The notes below the pieces were generated by a model. The model was not told the origin of the DNA. It was given only the letters and a program-made list of their open reading frames with translations, and ran no database searches. The position numbers and the translations under genes were made by a program. Shown here piece after piece: positions 25,368 to 35,647 of a stretch of 64,000 bases of DNA. The DNA comes from Caballeronia choica (lineage in GTDB: Bacteria; Pseudomonadota; Gammaproteobacteria; Burkholderiales; Burkholderiaceae): positions 1 through 64,000 of the forward strand of contig NZ_FCON02000033.1 of NCBI RefSeq assembly GCF_001544535.1, written 5' to 3'. How positions within the stretch are numbered: the stretch's first letter is position 1; each line of letters starts with the position of its first letter.

Positions 25368-26585
25368 TTAAAGCCAGGTGCCGCCCTGGCGCTCGGTCGG
25401 CTCTTGTTCAAGGGCGTCGAAATCGTGAATCCAGTCCAGATGATGCAGCAGGCTGTCGCGTGCGCCAAGGCGGGCGTTGCGCGCCTGCGCCTCGGGCCCG
25501 TCGGGCAGATGCAACACGTCCGCCGTCGTTATCGATGCGTATTGCACCTTGCGCGTGCGGCCCCGGCGCAGCCGCTCGTAGGCCTCCTGCGCCTCGCGCC
25601 AGCGGCCCGGGCCGGCCTTGGCCAACTGCGCGGCGAGCACCACGGCATCTTCGATCGACTGATTGGCGCCCTGGCCATGGTGCGGCACGAGGGCGTGCGC
25701 GGCATCGCCGATGAGCGTCACGCGCCCCTTGCTCCAGCGCCCGAGCGGGGGACGATGGAACAGGCCCCAGCGCTGGCTGATCGGCACCGCCGTGATCATC
25801 TGCACCACCGCCGGATGCCAGTCCCTGAACAGGCGCAGTTGCTCACCCTCGCTCGACGGCGTGACCCAGTCGCGCGACGACCACGGCGAGGGATGGCGCT
25901 CGACCAGCAGAAAGTTCTGGTCGCCTTGGTCGCCGATCGGATAGTGAAGCAGATGGCCCTGTGGACCGACCCAGAACTGTATGGCCTCGGGATCGGGCAG
26001 CAGATCCATGCGGTCGGCCGGCACCACGCCACGAAAACCCGAGCAGCCCGAATACAGGGCATCGTCGTAGCCGAGCATCCAGCGCCGCGTGATCGAGCGC
26101 GCCCCGTCCGCGCCGATCACCAGATCGGCGTCGACGTGCCGACCGTTGGCGAAACTCAGACTCACACGATCGGGATGCTGCACGAGATCGGTCAACCGAT
26201 GGCTGAGATGGATGCGATCGAGGCCGACCGCTTTCGACAATACGGCCTGCAGGTCCGCGCGATGGATGCCCCAGTACGAACCGCCGAACTGCTCACGATA
26301 GCTCGGTTCGCCACGATGCTCCCCGATCACTGCGCCGCTGCGCCCGTCCCGATAGATCAGCGCGGGTATTTCAGCGCACACCGCGTCGAAGGCGGCACGC
26401 AGCCCCATGCGCTCGTAAAACCGCGTCGCATTCGCCGATAGCGCGACGGCCGCTCCGACCTCGCGAAGCTCGTCGGTTTGCTCGTAGAGTTGCGCGTCGA
26501 TGCCACGTTCTCGCAGTGCGAGCGCGAGCGTGAGGCCGCCGATGCCAGCACCGACGATTGCGATCTTCAGATCAAGCTGTTCCAT
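25368..26585 (-). CDS. FAD-dependent aromatic-ring monooxygenase (salicylate / 6-hydroxynicotinate hydroxylase type)
   Basis: 405 residues from MEQLDLKIAIVGAGIGGLTL; GGAG lies upstream, and an in-frame ATG 168 bp earlier would add a basic, non-homologous tail. The three flavoprotein hydroxylase fingerprints are present: GxGxxG (VGAGIGGLTLALALRERG), the DG motif (ADLVIGADGARSITRR) and the GD motif (RVTLIGDAAHALVPHHGQGA). This is class A monooxygenase, closest in style to salicylate and 6-hydroxynicotinate hydroxylases. It diverges from a NahR-like LysR gene. The substrate is probably a hydroxylated aromatic acid. Confidence 0.87.
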   Translation of the reverse strand: MEQLDLKIAIVGAGIGGLTLALALRERGIDAQLYEQTDELREVGAAVALSANATRFYERMGLRAAFDAVCAEIPALIYRDGRSGAVIGEHRGEPSYREQFGGSYWGIHRADLQAVLSKAVGLDRIHLSHRLTDLVQHPDRVSLSFANGRHVDADLVIGADGARSITRRWMLGYDDALYSGCSGFRGVVPADRMDLLPDPEAIQFWVGPQGHLLHYPIGDQGDQNFLLVERHPSPWSSRDWVTPSSEGEQLRLFRDWHPAVVQMITAVPISQRWGLFHRPPLGRWSKGRVTLIGDAAHALVPHHGQGANQSIEDAVVLAAQLAKAGPGRWREAQEAYERLRRGRTRKVQYASITTADVLHLPDGPEAQARNARLGARDSLLHHLDWIHDFDALEQEPTERQGGTWL

Positions 26586-26756
26586 GGGGTGTCTCCGATA
26601 TTCAGGCTGTGAGTTTGAGTCGGCACCGCGTGCGTACTGTGCTGAAGTCCGGTGCGTGCGCCGTGTATGAATTCTCGGCACTCGTCGTTCATTTCGCAAT
26701 AAGATGGGGCGAATCTGGTTCATCACTAGAATCAATGAGACCGGGATACCCACGCC
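26586..26756. promoter_or_regulatory. divergent promoter region, monooxygenase / LysR
   Basis: 171 bp between divergent starts, the normal layout for a LysR regulator and its target. Short TTCAT/ATGAA-type half-sites occur, but no site could be fixed by eye. Confidence 0.4.
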
Positions 26757-27704
26757 ATGGAACTAAGTGAAGTTGATCTCAATCTGCTGTTGCTCTTCCA
26801 ACGGTTGATGCAGGAGCGGCGCGTATCGACCGTGGCCGAGCAGATGAACATGAGTCAGCCCGGCGTCAGTAACGCACTTGCCAAACTGCGTCGACGGCTC
26901 GGCGATCCGCTGTTCGTGCGCGGGCCGGGCGGCGTCGTGCCCACGCCGTTCGCGTTGCGTCTGGCAGAGCCGGTTTCTCAGGCGCTCGCGACCCTGCACG
27001 CCGCACTCAATCCCGAGACCGGTTTCGATCCGCTGCGTGCCACGCGCACGATGACGATCGGCATGACCGATATCGGCGAGGTTGTCTTTCTGCCCGCGCT
27101 GGTCGAACGACTGTCGCGCGAGGCGCCGGGCATCGCGCTGAATACCGTTCGCGACACGAGCGTCAATCTGAGCGACGAGATGGCCGACGGCCGGGTCGAT
27201 CTCGCCATCGGCCTGCTGCCGCAGCTCAAGGGCGGCTTCTATCAGCGCCGCCTGTTCTCTCAACGGTATGTCTGCCTGTTCAGGCGCGGCCATGCGCTCG
27301 AAGATACGCCGCTCACGCTCGCCGCCTGGCGTGAAGCCGAGCATCTGGTCGTGGTGTCCGCCGGCACCGGGCACGGTCAGGTGGACGACTGGCTGAAACG
27401 GCGCGGCGTGCAGCGCCGGGTGCGACTGACGGTGCCGCACTTCATGAGTGTCGGCTACATCCTGCAACGCACCGATCTGATTGCCACGGTGCCTGAGCGA
27501 CTGGCCCTGCAACTGGCTGCGCCGTTCTCACTCAGCCTGCGCGCATTGCCCTCGACGCTGCCCGCCGCGCCGATCCATCTGCTCTGGCACGCGCGAGTCC
27601 AGCAGGACGAAGGCAATCGCTGGCTACGCGGCGTGGTGATCGATCTGTTCGCGGACTCGGCGATGCAAACGCGCAGATCGAAGTCCGTGCAAAAAGGCTC
27701 GTAG
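26757..27704 (+). CDS. LysR family regulator (NahR/PcpR-like)
   Basis: 315 residues. MELSEVDLNLLLLFQRLMQE, the HTH VSTVAEQMNMSQPGVSNALAKLRRRLGDPLFVR and the VPTPFALRLAEP hinge match the NahR/LinR/PcpR subgroup, which usually respond to aromatic compounds. It diverges from the FAD monooxygenase gene and is its likely regulator. Confidence 0.9.
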   Translation: MELSEVDLNLLLLFQRLMQERRVSTVAEQMNMSQPGVSNALAKLRRRLGDPLFVRGPGGVVPTPFALRLAEPVSQALATLHAALNPETGFDPLRATRTMTIGMTDIGEVVFLPALVERLSREAPGIALNTVRDTSVNLSDEMADGRVDLAIGLLPQLKGGFYQRRLFSQRYVCLFRRGHALEDTPLTLAAWREAEHLVVVSAGTGHGQVDDWLKRRGVQRRVRLTVPHFMSVGYILQRTDLIATVPERLALQLAAPFSLSLRALPSTLPAAPIHLLWHARVQQDEGNRWLRGVVIDLFADSAMQTRRSKSVQKGS

Positions 27705-27804
27705 CGTGCAACGAGACTCGTGGCCGAGCCGTATTTGAATCTCGCCCCGACACGCAGCACTGACCCGCGTTTGCACGACCTTCCGCTGATTGCCGCCCGA
27801 GCAC

Positions 27805-27910
27805 GCGCCTTCTGAAGTGCATCCTCGCGGCGCAGTTCGGCGCTGCTGCCTTCTGCGACCATGCGCCCCGTTTCGAGCACATAGCCATAGGAAGCGCCAT
27901 ACAACGCCAC
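27805..27910 (-). pseudogene. livF: remnant of a branched-chain amino acid ABC transporter ATPase (LivF C-terminus)
   Basis: About 35 codons read ALYGASYGYVLETGRMVAEG and continue SSAELRREDALQKA, which is the conserved C-terminal D-loop-distal tail of LivF-type ATPases. Walker A, signature and Walker B parts are absent and flanking sequence is unrelated, so only a fragment survives. Confidence 0.7.
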
Positions 27911-28111
27911 CGCGGCGTTCGGCGACCTGCGCCGCCCCCCGAGGCGGGCCGCGATGCCGCGTTCCAGCAGTTTTCCCGGAAAAACTGTATATATCGTTTT
28001 AGAATGGGAGAAGATAATTTTCCCCGTGCTTGATGTTCCGACTTCGTTCATAGGAATGTCACGGGGCTGCCTCGACAATTGCCGGCGAGGCAAGCGATCG
28101 CGAGGCATCAA

Positions 28112-28381
28112 ATGAAACGCACCTACCCGTATCACGGTTTCGAAGTGGAAGTTGGGGTCGAAGCTGGCTTTCACTGGCAGAAGGGTGCGTCGATGTCCAG
28201 TTACGGGTACATCGCGATTGTCCGAATCGTCAAAACGGGTGCGACGCTCGCGCACTTCACACCCTTGCGGCTTGGTGAGTCTGGCGGGCATTCGTTTTCG
28301 ACTGAAGGTGCCGCGATCATGGGCGGCTACAGTGCCGGGCGCCGTCTTGTGGACGATCTCCTGCGAGCCGAATCGACGTAG
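28112..28381 (+). CDS. conserved small hypothetical protein
   Basis: 89 residues starting at MKRTYPYHGFEVEVGVEAGF. It contains a SYGYIAIVRI beta segment, FTPLRLGESGG and a C-terminal helix MGGYSAGRRLVDDLL, and looks like a compact alpha/beta protein similar to short cytoplasmic proteins common in Burkholderia. An AT-rich stretch upstream (about 27965-28025) may be its promoter. The function is unknown. Confidence 0.65.
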   Translation: MKRTYPYHGFEVEVGVEAGFHWQKGASMSSYGYIAIVRIVKTGATLAHFTPLRLGESGGHSFSTEGAAIMGGYSAGRRLVDDLLRAEST

Positions 28382-28566
28382 TTCGATATCGTTCTCGAAG
28401 CGCTCCCAGGGATCGAGGCGAGTATCCGCACTTGCCATCTTCGCGAGCGAACTCCCGGCCCGAACCCGTCTGCTCATCGAAATGCCCGTATGCGACGGGT
28501 TTGCGGCGATGACCACCGCGTAGCCGGCTACAATGGGTGCTGGCCAACAGCCGAGTCCGACCAGCC

Positions 28567-29337
28567 ATGCATCTTCCTCCGACCTCGCGAACGCGGAAAC
28601 GAACAGTCTGGCCCCTCGGGATCGCCGCGTGCGTCGCGCTCCTGCTGTCGCCGCCCGGCCTCCTTGCCCAGAGCGCAAACCCTGGTGTCACCTTTTCCGC
28701 GGCAGCGCCGGGCGCAACGCTGCCCGCCGGCTGGAAGAACCTGCCGGTCGTGAACGGAAAGCCGATGACGCAATACACCCTTGTTCACGACGGCCACACA
28801 ACCGTCCTGCAAGCGGACGCGAACCGTTCCGCTTCCGCTCTGATGCACGAGGGCGATATCGATCTGGCTCAGACACCCGTCGTAGCGTGGCGCTGGAAAG
28901 CCGACAAGCCGATCGAGGGCGCCGACAACCACGTCGGATCGAAGGAAGATGCGCCAGCGCGACTGGTGTTCTGCTTTGATGGCGACACAAAGAAGCTGTC
29001 GCTATTCGATCGGGCCAGCATGCAAGTGGCGAAGCGCCTGGGTGGTCAAGACCTGCCCTATGCCACGCTGATGTATATCTGGTCGACCACGGCTGCGCCG
29101 GGCAGCGTCATCGCCAATCCCCATACTGGGCGCGTGCAGATGATCGTCGTCTCCGGTCAGCCTGGCGATGCGGGTCAATGGCAGAGCCTGCGCCGCAATA
29201 TCGCGCAAGACTACGAGAAAGCCTTTCACGAACCGCCAGGGCGGATTACCGGCTACGGCCTGCTGACCGACACCGACAACACCGAGACCACGACACGCGC
29301 CTGGTATGGAGACATCCAGTTCCTGCCCGGACCTTGA
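28567..29337 (+). CDS. exported DUF3047 protein
   Basis: 256 residues starting at MHLPPTSRTRKRTVWPLGIA, with a signal peptide ending near LLAQS. The mature part carries the DUF3047 pattern: VVAWRWKADKPIEGADN, YATLMYIWS, and a C-terminal YGDIQF. The family is periplasmic with unknown function. The neighbouring DUF3616 gene lies 194 bp downstream on the same strand. Confidence 0.82.
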   Translation: MHLPPTSRTRKRTVWPLGIAACVALLLSPPGLLAQSANPGVTFSAAAPGATLPAGWKNLPVVNGKPMTQYTLVHDGHTTVLQADANRSASALMHEGDIDLAQTPVVAWRWKADKPIEGADNHVGSKEDAPARLVFCFDGDTKKLSLFDRASMQVAKRLGGQDLPYATLMYIWSTTAAPGSVIANPHTGRVQMIVVSGQPGDAGQWQSLRRNIAQDYEKAFHEPPGRITGYGLLTDTDNTETTTRAWYGDIQFLPGP

Positions 29338-29531
29338 CAACATAACGTCGCCGGAAAAGCGCAGCGCTCCTGCCATGCGATGCCGGCGAAGCGTCACTCG
29401 CTAAAATATGCCGATGCCGACAGGCGCGCCATCGGAGTCATCACGCAGGCGAGGAACACTTTTCATCTGCATCAGGAAATCCGGACGCGCGCGTGGCTGG
29501 CCGCGGTTCAACAACGAATCGGACGAGCGAC

Positions 29532-30581
29532 ATGAACGGCACGGAAACATCGATCTCAAGCGCACGTTCCGCATTCGGGCGGCATGCACGGCTGCTGGCG
29601 ATTTTCGCGGCGTGTGCAATCGAAGCGCTTGCATCATCCGCACGTGCGGAACCTGTCACGACATACAGGGGAATGTGCAATGCATCGGCGGGAATCGACC
29701 TCGGGTCCAACTACTTCGTCGTCGCCGATGACGATATCAACACGCTCGTCATCTATCGATATGGAACGCCCGACCGTGTTGGCGAGGTCGGGCTGGGGAC
29801 GTATCTGGTCAAAGGCGACGGGACGAAGCAAACGGACCTCGAGGGCGCCGCAAGGATCGGCGACAGGATCTATTGGATCGCTTCGCATGCCAGCAAAGAC
29901 AATGGCGAGCCACGACCAAAGCGGCGGCGCCTGTTCGCGACGCGCATCGATACGTCGGGCGCCGTGCCCACAGTGGTGCCGCTCAAATCGAAGCCCTATA
30001 GCGGACTGCTGGACGCGCTTGCGTCGGACAAACGCTTCAAGGTGCTGACGGACGCAACGAAGACGGGTCCCGAGGAGTTCGGTGGATTCAACATCGAAGG
30101 GCTTGCCGCCACGGAGGATGGCGGGTTGCTCATCGGCTTCAGGAACCCGCTTACGGACAAAAAGCATGAAGCACTCGTGCTCGAACTCAAGAATCCGGCC
30201 GCAGTGGTCGAGCGCGGCGCTAAGCCTGTGTTCGGCGATCTGGCCTCTCTGGATCTCGGCCACCGGGGCATTCGGAGCATCGAGCGGATCGGCGGCGAAT
30301 ATTTCATTGTCGCGGGCCCGTACAACAGGGGCACGCGTGGCGATCCGTCATCGCGATTCGCGATTTACAAGTGGAACCGCGCGTCGGCCGCGCCTCCAGT
30401 GCACTGGAAAGACATCGAACCGTCAAACTTCCACGCGGAGGGATTGTTCGAGATTGCCGGCACCAGACAGCTTTATCTGCTAAGTGACGATGGAGACGAC
30501 AACAAGGTCTGCAAGGAAGGCGCCGACAGGTATAAGTTGACCGGTGACAAAACCTTCAGAGGCATGGCTATCGATCGATGA
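29532..30581 (+). CDS. exported DUF3616 protein
   Basis: 349 residues starting at MNGTETSISSARSAFGRHAR; a signal peptide ends near SSARA. The mature part is a propeller-like fold with repeated IYRYGTPDR, FGGFNIEGLAATEDGGLLIG and HAEGLFEIAGTRQLYLLSDDGD, typical of DUF3616 (related to phytase/esterase-like propellers). It may be periplasmic. Function unknown. Confidence 0.82.
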   Translation: MNGTETSISSARSAFGRHARLLAIFAACAIEALASSARAEPVTTYRGMCNASAGIDLGSNYFVVADDDINTLVIYRYGTPDRVGEVGLGTYLVKGDGTKQTDLEGAARIGDRIYWIASHASKDNGEPRPKRRRLFATRIDTSGAVPTVVPLKSKPYSGLLDALASDKRFKVLTDATKTGPEEFGGFNIEGLAATEDGGLLIGFRNPLTDKKHEALVLELKNPAAVVERGAKPVFGDLASLDLGHRGIRSIERIGGEYFIVAGPYNRGTRGDPSSRFAIYKWNRASAAPPVHWKDIEPSNFHAEGLFEIAGTRQLYLLSDDGDDNKVCKEGADRYKLTGDKTFRGMAIDR

Positions 30582-31344
30582 CGCTGCCCTGCTTCCGTCC
30601 GGTGCGCAGCCTCGTCCGACGCTAATCCATAAGCGCTCTCATCGAAACGACACGAAGGCTTTCGTCTGCCAGCGGGCGATTCCCTCGACGCTCAGCGCGG
30701 CACTAACTCGATTTTTTCTCGCGACACGTCGCTTCTCTATTGCTTGAGCGACGACCCTCGGTATCAGCCAATCCCCTGGCAGCAACGCCGTCCCGCAGCG
30801 GGTCGTGGTGTTGCGCTACGCCCGAACGAGAGCCAGTTGCATCGATGCTTCTAAGGGTTTTCGCCATAGCGTGCGACCTGCCAGGTATAGCCCGAAACCA
30901 AATCGGTATTGGACGTTCAATCATCGGCTCACCTATTCTGGGGCACCACCAGATCAAGACAACACCGCGCCTTGAGGCGAAGGGAGACATCGTGTACGCA
31001 ACACTTCCGCTGGTCGTAGGGTCAAGCCATCAGAGTCGGGCGCCTCTGCGCTAACCGCAACTCGTCGAGCGGTTTCTCGGGCTTCGACGATATAACCGGT
31101 TTGGGATCGGTCGGCCACGCTTGCGTGATCGCTGCGATTCCCTGCCCGTCTTTGCAAAGGCATTTTTGCTTTCACGCGCTTGGAATATTCAACGCTGATT
31201 ACGCCTTGAATGGCTCATTGAAGCCGGGCGTGAATTCGCGTCTTCCCTTCGTGACGCAGAAACGGATGCCAGGCAAACAAAGCAATCTCAATATCAAACT
31301 CATATTGCGAGTCAAAGCACATGTCCCACGATAAAGGAGAAACC
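30582..31344. other. 763-bp region without a recognisable gene
   Basis: Short frames exist on both strands but none has coding character, a ribosome site or a recognisable family. A minus-strand frame near 31010-31140 could be a degraded C-terminus. The right end, which becomes AT-rich from about 31180, probably holds the promoter of the MFS gene. Confidence 0.45.
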
Positions 31345-32691
31345 ATGCGTCAAATAAACGTCCAAGGCTTATGCGACGACGCCCGATTCAGGAAATTCCA
31401 CCTGTTGCTGCTTCTCTGGTGCGCGCTGATCATTATTTTCGATGGCTACGATCTCGCCGTCGTCGGCATTGCGCTCCCATCGATCATGCGCGACATGGGC
31501 ATTCAGGCAACCAGCGCAGGGTTCATGGTGAGTTCCGCCTTGCTCGGCATGATGCTGGGCGCGGTTTTCCTTGGAACGATCGCGGACAAGATAGGCCGTG
31601 TACCCGCGATCGTGATATGTCTCCTGCTTTTCAGCGTTTTCACGGCTGCGGCCGGATTGACAAGCAATCCCCTGACGTTCGGTATTGCGCGCTTTCTGGC
31701 GGGGTTGGGAATTGGCGGTGTCATGCCGAACGTAGTGGCACAGATGAGCGAGTATTCCCCTCGAAAGATCCGCAGCACCATGGTGACGCTGATGTTCAGC
31801 GGATACTCGGTTGGCGGCATGCTTGCGGCACTGATTGGGAAAGCAATGATCGAGCACTATGGATGGCAATCGGTCTTTCTCGCCGCGAGTCTGCCCGCGC
31901 TTCTCGCACCGTTTATCTGGAAGTACATGCCCGAGTCGTTGGCGTTCCTCGTCCGGACCGGGCGCTCGGACCGTTTGAAGGACATTCTTCCGCGCGTCGA
32001 TCCCGCTTATGTGCCGCAGCAAGCGGACACCTTCTCGCTTGCCGAGAATGGGACAGCGACCGGCTCACCGATCAAGCAACTGTTTGCCGATGGTCGAGGG
32101 TTGAGCACCGTGATGCTGTGGGTGGCCTTCTTCATGTGCCTGTTCATGGTCTACGCATTGAGCTCATGGCTGACGAAGCTCATGTCGAGCGCCGGACACA
32201 GCCTCGGCTCCGCGCTCACCTTCGTTCTTGTCCTCAATTTCGGAGCGATGATCGGGGCAATTGGCGGCGGCTGGCTGGCTGACCGCTTCAACATCAAATA
32301 CGTCCTGATCGTCATGTATGCCCTTGCGGCAGTGTCCATCAGCCTGCTCGGCGTCAAGGTCCCGCCCGGAGTGTTGTTCTTCCTGGTCGGTCTCGCTGGC
32401 GCATCCACCATCGGTACCCAGATCGTTACGTATGCCTTTGCCGGACAGTACTATCCAACGGCCGTGCGGTCCACCGGCATTGGCTGGGCTTCCGGCGTCG
32501 GCCGCAGCGGGGCGATTCTCGCACCCATCGTGATCGGCTTTCTCGTGAGCAAGGCATTGCCCCTGCAGCAGAACTTCATCGCTATCGCCATTCCTGGCGT
32601 TATCGCAATGCTGGCTGTGTGCCTGATCGAATCGCGCCCGACCGGACCGCTGCGCATTGCGACTCCCGTCGCGGAAGTCGAGCCTGCGTAA
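31345..32691 (+). CDS. MFS aromatic acid:H+ symporter (PcaK/BenK-like)
   Basis: 448 residues starting at MRQINVQGLCDDARFRKFHL with AAAGGAGAAACC upstream; an earlier ATG at 31321 lacks a site. AAHS signatures are FDGYDLAVVGIALPSIMRDM, IADKIGRVPAI in loop 2-3 and YMPESLAFLV after TM6. It is followed 265 bp downstream by a porin gene, a common pairing for uptake of aromatic acids across both membranes. The substrate is unknown and no catabolic gene is adjacent. Confidence 0.88.
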   Translation: MRQINVQGLCDDARFRKFHLLLLLWCALIIIFDGYDLAVVGIALPSIMRDMGIQATSAGFMVSSALLGMMLGAVFLGTIADKIGRVPAIVICLLLFSVFTAAAGLTSNPLTFGIARFLAGLGIGGVMPNVVAQMSEYSPRKIRSTMVTLMFSGYSVGGMLAALIGKAMIEHYGWQSVFLAASLPALLAPFIWKYMPESLAFLVRTGRSDRLKDILPRVDPAYVPQQADTFSLAENGTATGSPIKQLFADGRGLSTVMLWVAFFMCLFMVYALSSWLTKLMSSAGHSLGSALTFVLVLNFGAMIGAIGGGWLADRFNIKYVLIVMYALAAVSISLLGVKVPPGVLFFLVGLAGASTIGTQIVTYAFAGQYYPTAVRSTGIGWASGVGRSGAILAPIVIGFLVSKALPLQQNFIAIAIPGVIAMLAVCLIESRPTGPLRIATPVAEVEPA

Positions 32692-32956
32692 GAGTGGGTC
32701 CGATGCCGATGCCCAGCAAGCATCAAGAAGCGAATTCGCTGACGAAGTCGTTGGCAAAGGCCCGACGAGCGGGTTGAGCGGGTCGCATCGTCACGCGAGC
32801 GAGAACCCGCCACGATGAACGATGCGATTGATGCTCGACGAGCATCCGCCGCGGTCAAACACGACGAAAGAGATCACTGGTGAGCCGGCTTCAAGAGGCT
32901 CACGGAAGCCGTGCGTCCCCACTCAAGAGTTCACGTTAAAAAGGAAGGAGACTAAA

Positions 32957-34186
32957 GTGTTGAAAAAATGTTTATCGCTAAGTGTCGGCGTTGCTTGCAT
33001 GTCGTCGGCACATGCTCAAAGCAGTGTCACGCTGTATGGACTCATCGACCTCGGCGTCACCTATCTGAACAGCGCCCAGACAGGCAGAGTCGGAAGCCAG
33101 CTGAACGGAAAGAGCCAGGTCGCAATGAGCGACGGACATGCGACCGGCTTGTCCGGCAGCCGCTGGGGCCTGCGCGGAACCGAAGACCTCGGTGGCGGCA
33201 TGCAGGCCCTGTTCGTACTTGAAAACGGCTTCATGGCGAACACCGGCACCTTGGCGCAAGGAGGCGCGGAGTTTGGTCGCCAGGCCTACGTCGGGATTTC
33301 CTCGTCCGGTTTAGCCACACTGACGGTCGGTCGACAATACGACCCGCTGGTTGATTCGGTCCAGCAGTTTGCCGCGTCGGGCAACTGGGGCGGTTACATG
33401 TCGTCGCATGTCGGCGATGTCGACAATCTGAGCAATACGAGCCGGATCAACAACTCCATCAAAATCGCGACGTCGCCTTTCAAGGCCGTGAAAGCGGAGG
33501 CCTTGTATAGCCTCGGAGGCGTAGCGGGCAACGCGACGCAAAATCAGGTCTGGTCGCTTGGCGTGTCATACGCGGGGACGTCGTTCAACTTCGGAGCGGG
33601 CTATCTCAACGCAAGAAACCCCAACGTCTCTTTTTATGGCAATACGCCCAACAAAGGCTTGGCGACAGCCAACAACATCGGTTCTCCCGGCTCCCCCACG
33701 ACGCCCGAGGTTTTGCCCGCCTATGCAGGGTACGCTTCAGCAAACACGCTCCAGATCATCGGCCTGGGCGGCTCGTATTCCATCGGGCCGACGATTGTGA
33801 GCGCGGTGGCGACGAACACGCGTTTTCAGTCGATGGGATCGGCCTCAGGACCGAACCCGCTCGCGTATTCGGGCAATGCCACGTTCAATAGCGTCGAGCT
33901 GGGCGTACGCTCGTACATCACGCCAAGCCTGCTGACCGGCGTGGCATTCGACTACACGCAGCGAAGTTCGGTAAAGGGCGATGGCGGCGCGAAGTATCTG
34001 CAACTCGACACCGGCGTGGACTATTTCCTCTCCAAGCGAACCGACGCATACGTGCTGGCCGTGCTTCAACGTGCGACCGGACGCGACTCGCTGGGGCAAG
34101 CGGCAGTGGCCAACATCAGCGGCTTCACTGCGTCATCGACCGACAAGCAGATCGGACTGCGAGTCGGTCTCCGGCATAGGTTCTGA
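32957..34186 (+). CDS. Gram-negative general porin
   Basis: 409 residues from a GTG start with AAGGAAGGAGACTAAA upstream. A signal peptide ends at AHAQS, followed by SVTLYGLIDLGVTYLNSA, the hallmark start of Burkholderia trimeric porins. LSGSRWGLRGTEDLGGGMQA, a long loop, and the C-terminal GLRHRF ending in Phe (needed for BamA recognition) are all present. It probably serves the upstream aromatic-acid transporter. Confidence 0.93.
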   Translation: MLKKCLSLSVGVACMSSAHAQSSVTLYGLIDLGVTYLNSAQTGRVGSQLNGKSQVAMSDGHATGLSGSRWGLRGTEDLGGGMQALFVLENGFMANTGTLAQGGAEFGRQAYVGISSSGLATLTVGRQYDPLVDSVQQFAASGNWGGYMSSHVGDVDNLSNTSRINNSIKIATSPFKAVKAEALYSLGGVAGNATQNQVWSLGVSYAGTSFNFGAGYLNARNPNVSFYGNTPNKGLATANNIGSPGSPTTPEVLPAYAGYASANTLQIIGLGGSYSIGPTIVSAVATNTRFQSMGSASGPNPLAYSGNATFNSVELGVRSYITPSLLTGVAFDYTQRSSVKGDGGAKYLQLDTGVDYFLSKRTDAYVLAVLQRATGRDSLGQAAVANISGFTASSTDKQIGLRVGLRHRF

Positions 34187-34204
34187 TTAAGGACTCGCGG
34201 CGGG

Positions 34205-34633
34205 AAGTGCGGTTCGTCTTCGGCGGATATGCGGTGCTGGATATGCTTGCCTCAAAGGTCTCCGAATTCCTCGACGAGGAGCCAAGAGTCGCCTTCGTGG
34301 CATTTCCGGGGCTCCCGTCCCATCCCTCAGCATGAGCTTGCGTCGCGGCAATTCGGCGGAATGGGGTATGGCGCCTTCATGGCTTTGGCCGTCGAGGGCG
34401 AACCAGAGATACAAAATCGCTTCGTGGCTAGCCTGCGTCTCATCACGTCGGCGGTATCGCTCGGCCACGACGAGTCCCTGATCTTACACGTCGGCAAGGC
34501 GGGACACGGCGGATCGGAGTGTTATCCGGACGTGTTCCGCAAATGCGGTCACCTGCGTCTGTCGATCTGTCTAGAAGAGCCGGCCGATCCGATCGCGGAT
34601 ATCAAGGCGGCGCTCGACGAGACCTTCGCCTGA
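34205..34633 (+). pseudogene. remnant of a Cys/Met-metabolism PLP enzyme (methionine gamma-lyase type)
   Basis: The first frame reads KVSEFLDEEPRVAFVAFPGL; after one extra C near 34326-34330 the next frame continues QHELASRQFGGMGYGAFMAL and ends LRLSICLEEPADPIADIKAA. Together these are the C-terminal third of trans-sulphuration PLP enzymes (LITSAVSLGHDESLI is the conserved substrate-binding strand). The N-terminal two thirds, with the PLP lysine, are missing. The remnant begins directly after the porin stop. Confidence 0.8.
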
Positions 34634-35078
34634 TTCGCAATTCGCTGAGCAACAGCACGATCTCTATCCTCCGAGACTGCGGTTGGAAAAGCCAATTGTC
34701 TTTAACTGACCCGTGGATTACACTATTTTTTGCCATGCGCCCTTCATGCATGGCTGACTCACGAAGTCACCATTGCGCGGACTTTCGTGCAACTCTTCTG
34801 CGCGTGTCTGCCGACGCCAGGCAAAAAATACCTGCTTGGCGAAGCGTTTCGCCATTCATGACTTGGCCCGCACCTCGGCTTTCTCGCCTCGCACTCCAGA
34901 ACACCCGGCCGCACTGGCGGCTACTCGTTCTTTCATCGCTTGCTCCGCAAACGGCGGCAGCCAGGATTCACTGCGGTCTTTTTTAATTTCACTTTGAATT
35001 GGGCGCCTAATCCAGCCAGGCAATAGGGCCCTGCGCGCCGTGATCTCAAGTGCCCGATTCGCTGGCAAGGAGACGACC
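34634..35078. other. intergenic region, nothing recognised
   Basis: 445 bp. No family-like ORF or repeat was seen. The right end carries the promoter and ribosome site of the exported protein gene. Confidence 0.45.
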
Positions 35079-35647
35079 GTGAAGATCAAGCATTTAAGCA
35101 TTGCGTCGGCAACAGCCGTTGCACTTCTCTCGCTCAGTGGTGCCGCGCAGGCCGGCGGCCAATGCTCGAACGAAACGCTGAGGGATCGTTTGGGTTTATC
35201 GGTCACGGAGAGATTCTTGGATTGCTGGATGCAGATAATGTGCTGCATCCGTTCGCCGCCCCGTCGATCCTCGATGACGTCGCCCTGGTGACGTTCGACG
35301 GTGTTGGTCATTTCACACGCACCGACTTCGGGGTTATCGGCGGGGTGCCGAAAGGGAAGCAGGTTACATTCAATCCGAACCAGATCGGCGCCTATACGGT
35401 GAACTCCGACTGCACCGGCACCATGACAATCGTCTATACCGCCGGCGGCGCCGTGCCGGCCGGCGTCGAGACTGATCTGAACATCGTCGTCGCTGCCGAC
35501 GGGACGCTCGTCGAATCCGTTGTCTACAGGGCGGTCACCGCGGCAGGCCAGAGCGCGGACGGCAAAGTAACGTGTCCGCCGTCTTGCGAGCAAGGTGTGC
35601 AAGAAAGCTTTGAGGGGAAAAAGGTCCGCGTCTACGGCTTCCGTTAG
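35079..35647 (+). pseudogene. frameshifted exported protein
   Basis: A GTG start with AAGGAGACGACC upstream opens a signal peptide (KIKHLSIASATAVALLSLSG, cleaved near AQA). The frame then breaks at 35180-35186: the first frame runs to an early stop at 35291, while the -1 shifted frame continues GSFGFIGHGEILGLLDADNV to 35647. Restoring one G in the GGG run gives a single ~188-residue secreted protein with a Thr/Val-rich beta-type body and two CPPSC-like cysteines. It could be a true pseudogene, phase variation or a base-call error. Confidence 0.65.

Noticed and set aside
30740-31054. 104-codon plus-strand ORF in the 763-bp gap
   Set aside because: Composition is not protein-like, with no ribosome site or homology recognised.
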